Source: Odobenus rosmarus divergens
Taxonomy: Eukaryota; Chordata; Mammalia; Carnivora; Odobenidae
Direction of reading: 5' to 3'
NCBI RefSeq assembly: GCF_000321225.1
Contig: NW_004450481.1
Coordinates: 2,434,931-2,498,930 of the forward strand
Length of the DNA: 64,000 nucleotides
Positions 30,960 through 42,657 of this stretch are shown here, in pieces. The notes beneath the pieces are model-generated. The model had not been told where the DNA came from. It saw only the letters and a program-made list of their open reading frames with translations, and did not search any database. The first letter of the stretch is position 1, and each line of letters opens with the position of its first letter. A program made the position numbers and the translations under genes.

Positions 30960-33660
30960 GGCTCCTGAAGGGAGCCGCCCAGGTTCTCGGGGCCTCTGTG
31001 GGGCCCGGTGTGTCCCCTACTTCCATCCAGACGGCACTTGAGCTTTCCTTGGAGGTGTGCTGGAGTGGCTGTCCCCAGGCTTCTTTTCTGACTGTCTCCA
31101 GAGCTTCCAAGTCCCTGGGGAGTGTGCAGGGCTGATTCCGCCCTCCCAGGAAGGGTTGGCCAGCCATTCCCACCATGTAACAAGACCCCCAGTGCTGAGG
31201 CTTGCAGGTGGGATATTGGAGCCAACTTTCTAGAGCCATCCTTTAAAGTGGACTTGAATTGCCAGTTCTGCTTCCACGTCTGAGTCACGCCTTCAAGGGA
31301 GCGTGTCTGGGCGGGGAGTGGGGTGCCAGTTGCCAGGGTGGGTGGTACCGCTGGTGCATTGCCACATGACTTCCATCGCCTGGGCCTCCGTGCCTGGCCG
31401 GAGTGTTTCCTCTGCTCACAGCAGCTTCCAGAGCCCAGAGGCAAAACGCCAGTTTCTGCCCCAGAATTGGAGGGAAGAAGTGATGGCGCATGTCAGGGAC
31501 AAAAATGCACATCCCACCATAACACTTTTCCCAGCTTGCGTTTCTGTCCAGTGTCCCCCCATCAAACAGCCAGAGCCTCTGGTCAGGAATCCTGGGGGAC
31601 CCAGGAACTCGGCTTCCAAACATCTGCACCTTGCCTGGATTCAGTGTCCAGCTACGGAGGTGCACACGTTCTTGTAGACACGGGTGTGCTTGTGTGTGCG
31701 TGCGTGTGTGGTGATTCGCAGAGCTGGGGCTGGGGGCTGAGACTCCTATGTTTGCAGGAGTATCAGCATACATACTGCTGGGCAGGAAGCAGAGGAGAAG
31801 GGAGGGGGACCCTCCTCGGCCCAACTCAGGGTACCTGAACGAAGAAGGGGCTTGCTTCCTGGCAGCTCTGTGGCCTCCTCAGCAGAGGATATTCACAGAC
31901 GCCTGGCCCCTCACACTGTTCTCAGGAGGGAGGATGAGGAGACCTACCCGCCTTGGGTCTTGGGACAGCGTTGAAAGCTCTTCCTGAGCTGGACCCCAGG
32001 AGGCTCTGCTAGGCTCAGACAACCATGCTCGGTTCTGTGCTCCTCTTGGATAGTTGAGGAGGTACCCCAGTGGTGATGGTGGCATTGGGGGCAGTTGAGG
32101 TAGCCACCTCCAGCTTCCAGTGTCTGGGAGCGTCTCCCCACAGAGGAGTACTGAGTGGTCATGCTAGTCAGGGTGGCTTGTTCGTTTGCATCTTGTTACC
32201 CTTACACTGTGAGGGCTGCTTCTCGAAGCCTCAGTGTCTGACGGAAGGAACACTGGGATCACTCAGGTCAGCTGCTCAGGCCCTGAGGCCTGAGTGTGCC
32301 TTAGCCACAAGCAGGGCTGTCAGCAGACCTCCCTGCACAGGGCCACTGCCTTTACCAGGCCAGCATCAGGCCCCTGCTGCCCACTGGAGGCCAGCGACAG
32401 GCATGCAAAGTGAGCTGCTGATTGGAGGCATGGGCTGGCTGGGGCTTGTCCTAAGAGGACCCACCACCTGTGTGGCATCCTGGGTCACCCAGGAGAGCCT
32501 AGCACTGCCCCGTGCTGCTCAGGGCCACCTTCTTGGCTGCCCCCCCGGGCCCGTGAGGCCTACAGAGGAGGGTGTGACATGTGGCCACAAGCTGCCATGG
32601 CCTTTCTCCCCCCTCAAGGGTATCCCCTAGGCCCTCCCCTCCACCCATGGGACAGAGCCCCCCTCTTGCCACAAGCTGCCCCTATTGGCCTAGACCCCGC
32701 ACTATCTGACCTCTCCAGACCCTCATTACTTCAATCACGCTGTACATCATGTTTGTCTCTGCGTATTTATTTAAGCCTTTCTTTGCTTCTAGGGCATTTT
32801 TATGTAGAGCAGTTGAAATAAGAACCTCAAAACTTAACATCTGTCCTGATGTTAAAGTGCTTTTAGTGACCACTCTGTTATCTATGTTCATGTAAAGTTA
32901 AGGATAAGTTTTTATGTTTACAGCTAAAAATTCAGTACTCAATATTTAATATTCCACTATAGCTTTATGGAAGCCAAACTGCGTGTACATGCATTTCTGC
33001 GTGTGCAAGCTTTGAACCTCCCCTTCACCGTAGCATCTTCTGGTTACATAAAGCTGTCATAAGTACCTTCCTGTGAGTCCAAATTGAGTGCCTCATGGTT
33101 TCTCACTCAATCAGAATTTAAGATAGGCAGCAAGTGAGCTCCCAGGGAGACCTTACACAGTGTCATAACTGTTTAGGAAAAACATAAAAACTTCAAGCCT
33201 TTCCGTGTACAGAGATGCAAGGGGGCAGCAGAAAGATCCCTGTTCGCAGGTTCTGAAAGCCAGTCTGACTTTCGTGTGTTCTCCCACTTCCTCCTGGGGT
33301 CCTCAGGGCCTCTGAATCGGGGGGACTGGGCCGGGAGATCCCGGGTTCCCTGGCATACACCGCAGTCTCCCCTGTGCTGGGTGTTTGCAGTCATCCACGG
33401 GTAAAGTGAGGGTCCTCTCCCTGGGGTAAGCATGCCCCACCCCACTTATTGGGAACACTGGCAAGGAAATCAAAAAAGGGCTGCCTGGTGCAGTGGGTAA
33501 ATTTGTTGATTGCGTTGTCTCTGTTTTGTTAAGGGTTTTTAATAAGTATGTTTGGCATAATGTCTTTTAATGGGTTTGTAATACGGTTTTAGCAGCCTGT
33601 AACTTCAGCTGGTGCTTTTAATCAGGAAAAAAAAATTTTTGTAAATACAAAACATTGTTT
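30960..33660 (+). other. MAU2: MAU2 3' UTR (end approximate)
   Basis: The sequence after the stop is GC-rich and free of SINEs to about 32.7 kb, then becomes AT-rich, with several weak poly(A)-like hexamers: AATAAG near 32817 and 33540, CATAAA near 33183 and AATACA near 33644. I found no AATAAA or ATTAAA. The end near 33.66 kb rests on my recollection of a UTR of about 2.7 kb in other mammals, so it is uncertain. Confidence 0.5.
31679..31712 (+). repeat. GT-rich simple repeat in MAU2 3' UTR
   Basis: A broken (GT)n run with C interruptions (GTGTGCTTGTGTGTGCGTGC, then GTGTGTGGTG). Confidence 0.7.
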
Positions 33661-34099
33661 AAAAGACATAACCATAGAACATAGCTTCCCGTTTGTGGAT
33701 TTCTTTTCCTATATATTCAAAGTAAAATAATTTGCAGGAGCCATCACTCGCTTTGTCTTTGTCGCGTTGTCCCTTGTGTGTGCCGCTCCGGAGATGGCTC
33801 TTGCCCTTTTGCCAGGCCAGTGGGGCCACTGGGCGAGTGGGCATCAGGGAGTTACGCGGACCAACGGTGTGAGGATACAGAGCCCCAGCCCCTGGACTGG
33901 AGGACCTGGTGGAAACCTGAGTCTTCTCCTCTAATGATGTGCCTCCGGAACAGCCCCGCCTGGAGGAGAGGCGACCCCTGAGACCTCAAACATTTGCCCC
34001 ACAGCTGCCTGTTCCTCCCTGGCCCTTACCACAGACACATTTGCTTGCTTACCTAGCGTCCTATTTCCTGTGTTCTTAGGAAACACATTAGCCAGCCTC

Positions 34100-34870
34100 C
34101 ATGTGCCTAGGGTTGTTTTTGTGGTGTTGTTGTTGTTGTTGTTTTTTAATTTTTCTTTTTGACATGAAAGTCACATAAAATTTTTTTTTTAAGATTTTAT
34201 TTATTTGACACACACAGAGATAGCGAGGGAGAGAGCACAAGCAGGGGGAGCGGCAGGCAGAGGGAGAAGCAGGCTTCCTGCATGAGCAGGGAGCCCGTTG
34301 TGAGGCTCGATCCCAGGACCCTGGGATCATGACCTGAGCCGAAGGCAGCGGCTTAACCAACTGAGCCACCCAGGCGCCCCGAAAGTCACATAAAAGTAAC
34401 CACTTAATGTGTACAGTTCAGTGGCACTTAATTCCCAATGTTGTACAACAAACACGTGTCTAGTTGCAGAACATTTTCATCACCTCAAAAGGAAACCCTG
34501 TCCCCATTAACTGTCAGTCCCGTTCCCCTTCTCCCCCACCCCTGACAGCCACTAATCTGCTTTCTGGCTCTGGATTTGTCTGTTCTGGACATGTCCTATA
34601 AATGGGATCATACATGTGGCCTTTTGTGTCTGGCTGCTTTCACTCAACATGACTTCAAGGTTCATTGACTTAGCATGAATCAGAATTTCATTCCTTAAAG
34701 GTGAGTAATACTCCACTGTATAGCAGGGCCAGTTTGCTTACCCATTCATCCGCTGATGATGTTTGGGCTGCTGCTTCTGTGTGGGGGCTATTGTGAGTAG
34801 TGTTGCTGTTGGCGAATGTGCCCCTACACATTTTTGTTTAAACGTGTTTTTCAGTTCTCTTGGGTTGTGC
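34100..34870 (-). mobile_element. Old L1 (L1M-type) 3' end, reversed
   Basis: GTGTACAGTTCAGTGGCACT, GACAGCCACTAATCTGCTTT and CTTTTGTGTCTGGCTGCTTT are the reversed L1M 3' UTR and ORF2-end sequence. The CanSINE at 34181 interrupts it. Ends are approximate. Confidence 0.65.
34181..34380 (-). mobile_element. CanSINE, full length
   Basis: Perfect 15-bp target duplication GAAAGTCACATAAAA at 34166-34180 and 34381-34395. It is inserted in an L1 fragment. Confidence 0.96.
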
Positions 34871-35747
34871 CTTGTTTTTAACGTGCAGAGATGGTGCCTG
34901 GCTGTCCCCCACACTTTGTCAAGGCCCTCGTGTTGCTCTCATCACCGCGCTGCTCACTAACACCAAGCTGCTCTCAACTGCTCACTCCTAGGGGCATGTC
35001 TGAGCTTTCCTTTGGGCCTTGGTCCTGAGATCTCCTGTATCCGAGATTCCACACGGCCCTGCCAGGAAGGACCTCCCCCAGTGCAGTGATGCCACGACCC
35101 CCTGTTGATGCCTGCCCCCCTCTGCCCCATACCCAACAACCCAGCCATAAATGGCTTTATCACTTGGGGTGGACTCTGCCTGCCCTATCGGCTTAGACAC
35201 CATTTTCCCCACCTCAAGTTTCACAGCCTTTCTGCACGAATCACAGCCTGAGCCCACCCAACTGGAGCACAGCCACAAATCCACCATGTGACAAGCCACC
35301 CACCGGCAGGCATGTGGCCACCAGCTGGGAGTGAATCACGTGTGACTAGTAAGCCAGTCTCGAGATGGCCACTGTTTCACAGGAAGTAGGCTCATTTGGG
35401 TGCTGCAGAACAATGCCCTGGTTGAATAAATCAGTTCCCAGAAAATTTTCCACAAATTGCCAGATATTAATGAACAAAGAGTGGCTGTTGGAGTCATAGA
35501 TTTTGGGGAACGTCTCGGGTAGAGCCAAGCAAGCTCCTTTCAGCAGGACTGCTCAGCACAAATGGACATGGTATGGAGAAGCTCTGCGGGGTCTGCAGGG
35601 GACACACTCGGGAAGTGGACGACGAGCACAGCCAGGAAGTCGTCACAGGATGGGGTGGGAGGGAGGATAGGAGTGGACCTTGTAGAGGCCAGCGGGTGGC
35701 CAGGGCAGCTGGCCCAAGCACTGAGTGGCCAGGGCAGGGCTCATTGT

Positions 35748-35784
35748 CCACACTCACACACACACACACACAGACACACACACC
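35748..35784 (+). repeat. (CA)n microsatellite
   Basis: A CACACA run with single T and G interruptions. Confidence 0.9.
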
Positions 35785-36862
35785 CCAAACCTCAGAAATC
35801 CTGTCACTCCACCCATTTCTGGCTATCTCCACTGCTCCTCCCCAAGTCCCAGCCACATCTCCCACCTGGATGTTGTCCAACCTCCTCCCTGAATGGTCCT
35901 GGAACACTCTGTGCTTGCTCCCACCTCTCTGCCTGCCAGGGGCACTCTCCCCGCCGCTGCTCCGCTCAGCAGCCCAGCATCAGCCAGGAATGTCCTGGCC
36001 CAGGCCTGGCACATGTTGGCAGGTCCAGGAGACAGCCCAGGAGGAAGAACACAGGCAGTCCTGGCAGACGCCACTGTGGACACTTGCCTACATTGTCTGC
36101 AGGTGTCAGAATGCTCGGTTGCTGTGCTTGCCGCCCCCCCCCGCCCCCGAAATGCCGACAGGACCCTGCTGTACTGCAAGGGAGTGGGAACTTCACAGCC
36201 CCAGGCCAATGGGCACTGGGGGTCCTAGAAATTGAAAATGATCACAATGTGTATTGGCTTTCCCCTTTGGCCTAGCTGAACCCGTTAGATTTACATTTCC
36301 CCACAAAGAAAGCTACTCAGAGAGAGGCAGGCAGTCTTGCCTCTGTGGTCCTGTCTGTCCAGCACCTGACATGGCTTCCTTGATTTGAACCACGCTGATG
36401 CAACCCCAGTCAGTTCAGACTTGCCAACTGGACACAAGAAGCTGAAGGGCTCCTGGGGTCAGAGGAGGGTGGGGTGTCCCCCTAGGTCAAGGGACAGAGG
36501 CAGGGGGACCTGGATTCTCAGGGCCACAGGGGCTCCACTCCCTCATCCCTCACCCTCTCCAAGGGCTGCTGCTGGTCCCCAGAGAGCCAGGGAGGGGGAG
36601 GAGGAGGATTGCTGAAGAATTCAAAATTCATTTCACCCCCAAGTCATGCTCACATGCTGAGATTACAACGCAATTGGTGGGGAAAAGGAAGGAAAGATTC
36701 ATTTCCGTTAATTTGATTTCCTTAAGTACTTTGATATTTTGGGTACTTTTTTCAAGGACCAGAAAATAGTTAAAGGGACTATTAGTGCTTTATGAAAAAT
36801 ACATACTCCCAATGAATTATGGCTGATACAATAAATGTCATTTTTAAAACCATAGCATTCTT

Positions 36863-36998
36863 GGGGCGCCTGGGTGGCTCAGTCGTTAGACGTCTGCCAG
36901 GGTCCGGGGATCGAGCCCCGCATCGGGCTCCGCGGACCCTGGGATCATGACCTGAGCTGAAGGCAGACGCTTAATGACTGAGCCACCCACGCACCCCA
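36863..36998. mobile_element. CanSINE head joined to an inverted CanSINE head (fold-back)
   Basis: A plus-strand head (36863-36930) runs straight into a minus-strand head (36931-36998), giving a hairpin of about 65-bp arms. The left arm lacks the TTCGGCTCAGGTCATGATCC part. The outer duplication CATARCATTCTT is at 36851-36862 and near 37236. Confidence 0.8.
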
Positions 36999-37012
36999 TT
37001 CAATAAAATCTT

Positions 37013-37204
37013 TTTTTTTTTTAAGATTTTATTTATTTGGGAGAGAGAGAATGAGAGACAGAGAGCATGAGACGGAAGAGGGTCAGAGGGAGAAGCAGAC
37101 TCCCTGCTGAGCAGGGAGCCCGACGTGGGACTCGATCCCGGGACTCCAGGATCATGACCTGAGCCGAAGGCAGTCACTTAACCAACTGGGCCACCCAGGC
37201 GCCC
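37013..37204 (-). mobile_element. CanSINE nested in the tail of the fold-back SINE
   Basis: Target duplication TCAATAAAATCTT at 37000-37012 and 37205-37217. The tail of the older SINE resumes afterwards. Confidence 0.92.
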
Positions 37205-37648
37205 TCAATAAAATCTTAAAAAACAAAAACAAAAACATAACATTCTTACACTAAGAGTTTGTGGGAGAGAGATCAGCACCCTATGCCCCATCCCTGTCAT
37301 ATATACACTGAAAAGCTCTCTGAAACACAGCTGTCTAGAGATGGGCCCCCTTGTCAGTGTGTGTTTGTTTTGTTTTGAGTGTCATTTCCAACCACGATCC
37401 CGCACCCTTACTGTCTGTGCAACATGGAGTTGAGGCTCCATCTGCAGTTAGTCACACTCTGTCCAGAGTGAGCGTGTGGTCCTGAGGAAATTCTGCTACT
37501 ATAGAGTTCTACACACAAATGCTCCCCTAAAGGGTTAAGTACAAACTGTTCAGAAGTATGGCTTTGAACCGGAAGTGTATCTCCTCCTCTGTCTTCATCT
37601 GCATGTGTCACCAGTTGCTGTGGGCAGCTCGGGCTCCTCCATCCTCAG

Positions 37649-37661
37649 CCACCAGGGGGCG
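37649..37661 (+). promoter_or_regulatory. Candidate CTCF site
   Basis: CCACCAGGGGGCG matches the CTCF core well. It lies about 35 bp beyond the end of the unclassified repeat copy A, in the MAU2-GATAD2A interval. Confidence 0.5.
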
Positions 37662-37869
37662 TAGCGGCTTGGGCAGTGTTCCCACCAGGTTGAGCGACCC
37701 GAGTCCAGGGCCTGGCTGGGAAGGAGGGGCCGGAAGTTGCCAGTCCTCAGCGTGGCCTGGCCTTGTCCTCATTTGCAGGGATGCGGAATAACCTTCACCA
37801 CAGTCTCTCAGTTCCTCTCCTGTATCATGTGGGATAGGAGATGCTGATCTCTAGGTGTTAGGGCTGCAC

Positions 37870-38130
37870 CATTCCCTCCTCTACTTGCCAAACATTTATT
37901 TGGCACCTACTTGATGCTGAATGTTGGGGACACAGCAGGAGCCATATCAAGCAAAGTCCCTGCCCTCAGGGAGTGGACATTCTACCAGAAGTCTGACAAT
38001 GGGCCTCAAGTAGGAGTGAGCCATGCCCCGCTTGTGAGACGAGAGCAGCATACTGTAGGATGGGAAACCAGGGACAGGTGGGGGACACTGTGACAGGACA
38101 GAGGGGGAGACCTCCCTCAGCCAGCCAGTC
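37870..38130 (-). mobile_element. L2-like LINE remnant
   Basis: AACATTTATTTGGCACCTAC and AGTCCCTGCCCTCAGGGAGT are the reversed L2 3' end. Confidence 0.6.
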
Positions 38131-38243
38131 AGAACTGGATGATGTTTCAACTTCTGCTACGTAGACACCCAGACTGTAGGAAGGGGATGGGCCAGCCCTG
38201 GTGTCTGGCTACTCAAGAGGATACTGGGAGGGCATCGGAACTG

Positions 38244-38259
38244 CCAGCCCTCTGGTGGC
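38244..38259 (-). promoter_or_regulatory. Candidate CTCF site
   Basis: The minus strand reads GCCACCAGAGGGCTGG, a fair match to the CTCF core. It faces opposite to the candidate at 37649. Confidence 0.4.
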
Positions 38260-39722
38260 ATTCTGCCTTGAGTCATGTCGGGGGGACACTGATGGGTGGG
38301 GAAAGTGGCTGAGCCCCCATTTCCAGAAGAGGGATCAAATCCCTGGATCCTCTCAGGTCCTTCTCCCCCCACCACACTCAAGCCAATATCCCAGAAACAA
38401 CCTAGGGGTGAGGGTGGTGCGAACAGGGCTAAATGTGCGCAGGGGTGTGGGTCAGATGGTGACAGTAACAAAGATGGGGTCACTGACCCCCTTGCATAAT
38501 GTAGACTCCCAACAGCAGGTGACCAGGGGCCAGGGCACTCCTGACATCACCACAAACCAACCAGAACAGATGCTCCGGAGCCAGGTCCCTGATCCGAGGA
38601 CTCCTAACACCCTGCCCAGCAGCGACCACACTATTTCCTGAGCCACCCCCTCCCCAGGAAAAGGGAATTCATCTCTTAAAGAAGTTCTTCCTGCCTCCAG
38701 AATGTTCCTCTGTCTTCTGGTGCCAAGAGAAGGAAGTCCCAGCTGGGCCACACCCAAATCCCTCATTCACAGGATGTGTTTCCCTCTCCGCATCTAGTTC
38801 TCCTCAGACCCAAAAGCTTAAGGAGATTACTTTTGAGGGATTATTTACCCCTCCCTGACTGTGTCCTGAAATGGCCACAGGCCACACTTGTGGTTGTCCT
38901 GGCTGTGGGATACCCACACACCTTGACTGCAGAGTGTGGGGCCAGGTAGGCTTTGCACGTAGAGACGCCACAGCAGTGTCCGCTCAGTCCCTGTAATGGG
39001 AAGAGCAGCCCATGGCCACATCACCTCTCTCTGGATTCTTCCAGCCTTCACACCTTACCTTGGTACTTACAGCCAGGGAGGACAGTGGATGAGTGTGGAA
39101 CATGCTCCCCTCCCTTCTTAACTCCTGTGAAAAAGGCCAGAACGTAGATCCATCTGAGAAACAGGATACAACACAATGCACGTTTGTGATGCAGGGAACA
39201 TCAGAGGCATTTCAATCAATGTTATGTGGACATCTAACAAGAGTTGGGGCACCCAAAAGAATCACCGGTTCAAGGTCACAATTTGGAGCCAAAGCTGATT
39301 TTTGAAACTGGTTCATCTCTCTCTCCCGAGCCACACCAGATTCTAACCTTCACATTTGACCAGTTCCTCCAAAGACACCAATCCATGGGGTCATGTGAAA
39401 TGGATTACTCAAACCCGGACTGACGCCTAGTGGTGGCCTGGCACATGCAAGATGCTCTGACATTCTCCGATAGATTTATACTAAAGGACTATCCATTATT
39501 GATCTGAAATTCAAATCTGACTGGGCGTCTTCTGTTTTCATTTGCTAGGTCTGGCCACCCTGGAGGCGCAATAATATCTTTGAATAAAGGAACATAGGCC
39601 TGCGATCAGAGAGCTGGAAGTTGACTGAGTCCAAATAAGGAATTTTACCGGCAGGAAACAGAACTCATAGGGCTCTGCAGTACTACGCTTCCTTCTTCCC
39701 ATCAGAATAAAATCCCACCTCT

Positions 39723-39907
39723 GGGGCGCCTGGGTAGCTCAGTCTGTTGAGCATCTGCCCTCAGCTCGGGTCATGATCTCAGGGTCCTGGGATCGAGCCC
39801 CACGTCAGGCTCCCTGCTCAGCGGGGAGCCTGCTTCTTCCTCTCCCTCTGCTGCTCCCCCTGCTTGTGCTCTCTCTCTCTAATAAATAAATAAATAATCT
39901 TTAAAAA
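39723..39907 (+). mobile_element. CanSINE, full length
   Basis: Target duplication AAAATCCCACCTC at 39709-39721 and 39908-39920. Confidence 0.95.
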
Positions 39908-40165
39908 AAAATCCCACCTCCTCCCAGGCCCAAAATATCAGCCAGCCTCTCCCACCTCATCCCTGCCCACCAGCTTGCCACTGCTCTAACCCATACTTGG
40001 TGCCACCTGTTCCCCTCACTATTCCCCTCTACCCAGAATGCTTGTTTCCAGTTTGACTCTGTAAGATCCAGGTCTCTGCTCAGATCCACTTGCTTGCAAG
40101 CCCATGACTCCTGCCCTGGCCAGAGGCCTCCCCAGTCACTATGTCACACCCTTGATTATTTTTCT

Positions 40166-40187
40166 TCATCATCATCATCATCATCAG
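40166..40187 (+). repeat. (CAT)n microsatellite
   Basis: About seven CAT triplets, next to the truncated CanSINE at 40199. Confidence 0.9.
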
Positions 40188-40198
40188 TAGTTGAAATT

Positions 40199-40391
40199 AC
40201 TGGGTGGCTCAGTCGTTAAGTGTCTGCCTTCAGCTCAGGTCATGATCCCAGGGTCCTGGGATCGAGCCCCGCATCGGGCTCCCTGCTCCACAGGAAGCCT
40301 GCTTCTCCCTCTCCCACTCCCTCTGCTTGTGTTCCCTCTCTCGCTGTATCTCTCTGTGTCAAATAAATAAATAAAATCTTTAAAAAAAAAG
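40199..40391 (+). mobile_element. CanSINE, 5' truncated
   Basis: It begins at CTGGGTGGCTCAG, lacking the first bases, and ends AAATAAATAAATAAAATCTT. Confidence 0.92.
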
Positions 40392-40763
40392 AAAAAATAT
40401 CAGACACGGAATAAAAAATAACTTTAAAAAAATTACTTTGTTCATTTTTTTTGTCAGTCTGTCCCTTCCCACTCACCTTGATCACCACAGCATCCAGACA
40501 CATGATCACAGGCCTCTGAGTATCCATGGGTGACAACTCCAATCAGGAACCCAGGCCTTGCTCCGAAACTCCTGCCACAGTGCCATCTCCCCCTATGCTG
40601 CAAGCTCCTGGCTCTCAGCATCACCGGGAGCAGGCATGAAGGTTGCCAAGACCAGGCAGTTCGAGGGACTCCTATACTAGTAAGAAGGTAAATTAATCTC
40701 TTAATCTAAGCAAAAGTTGTGATTCAGCATTTCCCAACCCAGGACATGTAGAAATAAATACCC

Positions 40764-40935
40764 CTGGGGCGCCTGGGTGGCTCAGTCGTTAAGCATATGC
40801 CTTCCGCTGGGGTCGTGATCCCAGGGTCCTGGGATTGAGCCCTGCATCGAGCCCTGCATCGGGCTCCCTGCTCAGCGGGGAGCCTGCTTCTCCCTCTCCC
40901 ACTCCTCCTGCTTGTGTTCCCTCTCTCGCTGTGTC
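40764..40935 (+). mobile_element. CanSINE, 3' truncated at a junction
   Basis: It carries a 12-bp internal duplication (GAGCCCTGCATC twice, near 40837-40860). It stops at CTCGCTGTGTC, where a minus-strand CanSINE begins. Confidence 0.9.
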
Positions 40936-41029
40936 TTTATTTATTTATTTGACAGAGAGAGACACAGTGAGAGAGGGAACACAAGCAGGAGGAGTGGGAG
41001 AGGGAGAAGCAGGCTCCCCGCTGAGCAGG
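40936..41029 (-). mobile_element. CanSINE, cut by assembly gap
   Basis: It reads TTTATTTATTTATTTGACAG to CCGCTGAGCAGG, then N. It is tail-to-tail with the previous SINE. Confidence 0.9.
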
Positions 41030-41209
41030 NNNNNNNNNNNNNNNNNNNNNNNNNNNNNNNNNNNNNNNNNNNNNNNNNNNNNNNNNNNNNNNNNNNNNNN
41101 NNNNNNNNNNNNNNNNNNNNNNNNNNNNNNNNNNNNNNNNNNNNNNNNNNNNNNNNNNNNNNNNNNNNNNNNNNNNNNNNNNNNNNNNNNNNNNNNNNNN
41201 NNNNNNNNN
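41030..41209. other. Assembly gap (180 N)
   Basis: The gap lies between a minus-strand CanSINE and a GGAA microsatellite. A plus-strand CanSINE abuts the minus-strand one, forming an inverted repeat that may explain the failed assembly. Confidence 0.99.
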
Positions 41210-41285
41210 AAGGAAGGAAGGAAGGAAGGAAGGAAGGAAGGAAGGAAGGAAGGAAGGAAGGAAGAAAGGAAGAAAGAGAAAGAAA
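41210..41285 (+). repeat. (GGAA)n microsatellite
   Basis: Uninterrupted AAGG units, then AAGAAAGG and AAAG variants. The left end is lost in the gap. Confidence 0.95.
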
Positions 41286-41790
41286 GACCCTTGCTCCAAG
41301 GATCCTAGCAACTTCCCCAGTACAGGAGCTTCTAGGGCTTTCTATGGTGGACAGCAAGATGCTTCGTTCTAGGGAACATTCTAGAGGCTGAAACCAAACC
41401 CCACAGGACAGTCCTGAATCACTGATTGAGGCTGGTGACTTGAATCTGTGGTGAGAAGCATCGCCCACCAGACCATTTGCTTTCAATTTAAGAGATCAGA
41501 GCCCATGGGCTGACTGTACCTCTGTGTGTGCACCAAATCAAAGTGGGCCTCATACGTCTGTATATGAAATAGAACCCCTCTGGAGGGACATGAGAGAGCC
41601 TGACATCACAGCCTGTGGGCGAGGAGACAGGAGGCCCGGAGTTCAAGGCAAGAGAGATGCCTTCTCCCTGGTGCCTTTGCCCAGGCTGCCTGCTGCCTCA
41701 GGCTGTCTGACCCTTATTAAGAGCTCATTAAACATTTGTGGCATAAATTAACATACAAACAATTAAAACCAAAAGAGCAAAATGAGATGG

Positions 41791-41897
41791 AGCACCATAT
41801 TCCTCAATATACACATCATAAATACACATACACGTGTAATACACACATGGCCAATTACCTATAAACAGATAACTGCCTGGGTCGCCCATCTTCTCGG
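41791..41897 (+). repeat. 107-bp inverted duplication, left arm
   Basis: Its reverse complement matches 42658-42764 over the full 107 bp with three mismatches and no indel. Confidence 0.9.
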
Positions 41898-42657
41898 GCA
41901 CCTTTCATTCCGGGCCACCCTCGCAATGCTCACCCTGCTCACCTGTCCACTGCCAGTCCCGTGCCTGTCTACAGGGGAGACAGAGGAGAATCGTGCTGAT
42001 CAGGTCTGTTTCTATAGTTTTTATATGGCCGGGGGAAAATCTCTTTCTCCCGGCTCTCTTGCCCACACTTCAACAATAATGGAGGAGAAAATTCTCATAA
42101 AGAAGACCAGAGCCTTGGTGATCAAATGTGTCAGAGGCTGAGCAACAGGAAGGACAGGCCTGGCCCGGTCTGGGTGGAAGCCAAAGGCAGGGAGCCCTGG
42201 TGGCTGCTTTGCCGCAGACTGGCCCAAAGGCCTTAACATGGAGGACGCCAGCGGCTCAGCAGCGGCAGCGACAGGGAAACTTCCCTCGCTAAGACACATG
42301 TGTGACTCTCAGGGCGTGGTCCCTGAGGCCTCAGAGCTCCTTGGGGACTGCTGAATTCCACCCAGGACAAGCACACAAACCCTGGATCCCTGAGCTGTCT
42401 GTTCTCCCCCTGGAGCTTAAATAAGCATGAAAGTGCAGTGAATCTGGCCTTTGAGACTCAGTCGGGTTCAGCTCAGAGACCAGCTTGGCCCTCTCCTTGC
42501 TACTGAGCTAAGTCACACCCTCTCTGGGCACTCCTCCCTTGGGAAAAGTAGAAGGTGGACTGGCTGATTTGTTAACTTCCTCTCTGCTCTGACGGTCCCC
42601 AACGTGGGATTATCTACACGAAGAGGGGACACAGAGGGGAGAAATGAGGAGGCATTT

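Larger units (their letters stand above)
36598..37614 (-). repeat. Unclassified interspersed repeat, copy A (split by CanSINEs)
   Basis: Once the CanSINE insertions (36863-37235) are set aside, the reverse complement matches 59568-60182 along its whole length. Shared landmarks are TGACACATGCAGATGAAGAC, TGTGTTTCAGAGAGCTTTTC, CAGTGTATAT(A)GACAGGGATG and ACTATTTTCTGGTCCTTGAA. I cannot assign it to a family. Confidence 0.7.

Noticed and set aside
35562..36275. 237-codon open frame on the plus strand, and an overlapping 220-codon frame
   Set aside because: Two frames over the same bases are both open, one through a CA repeat. This indicates base composition rather than coding.
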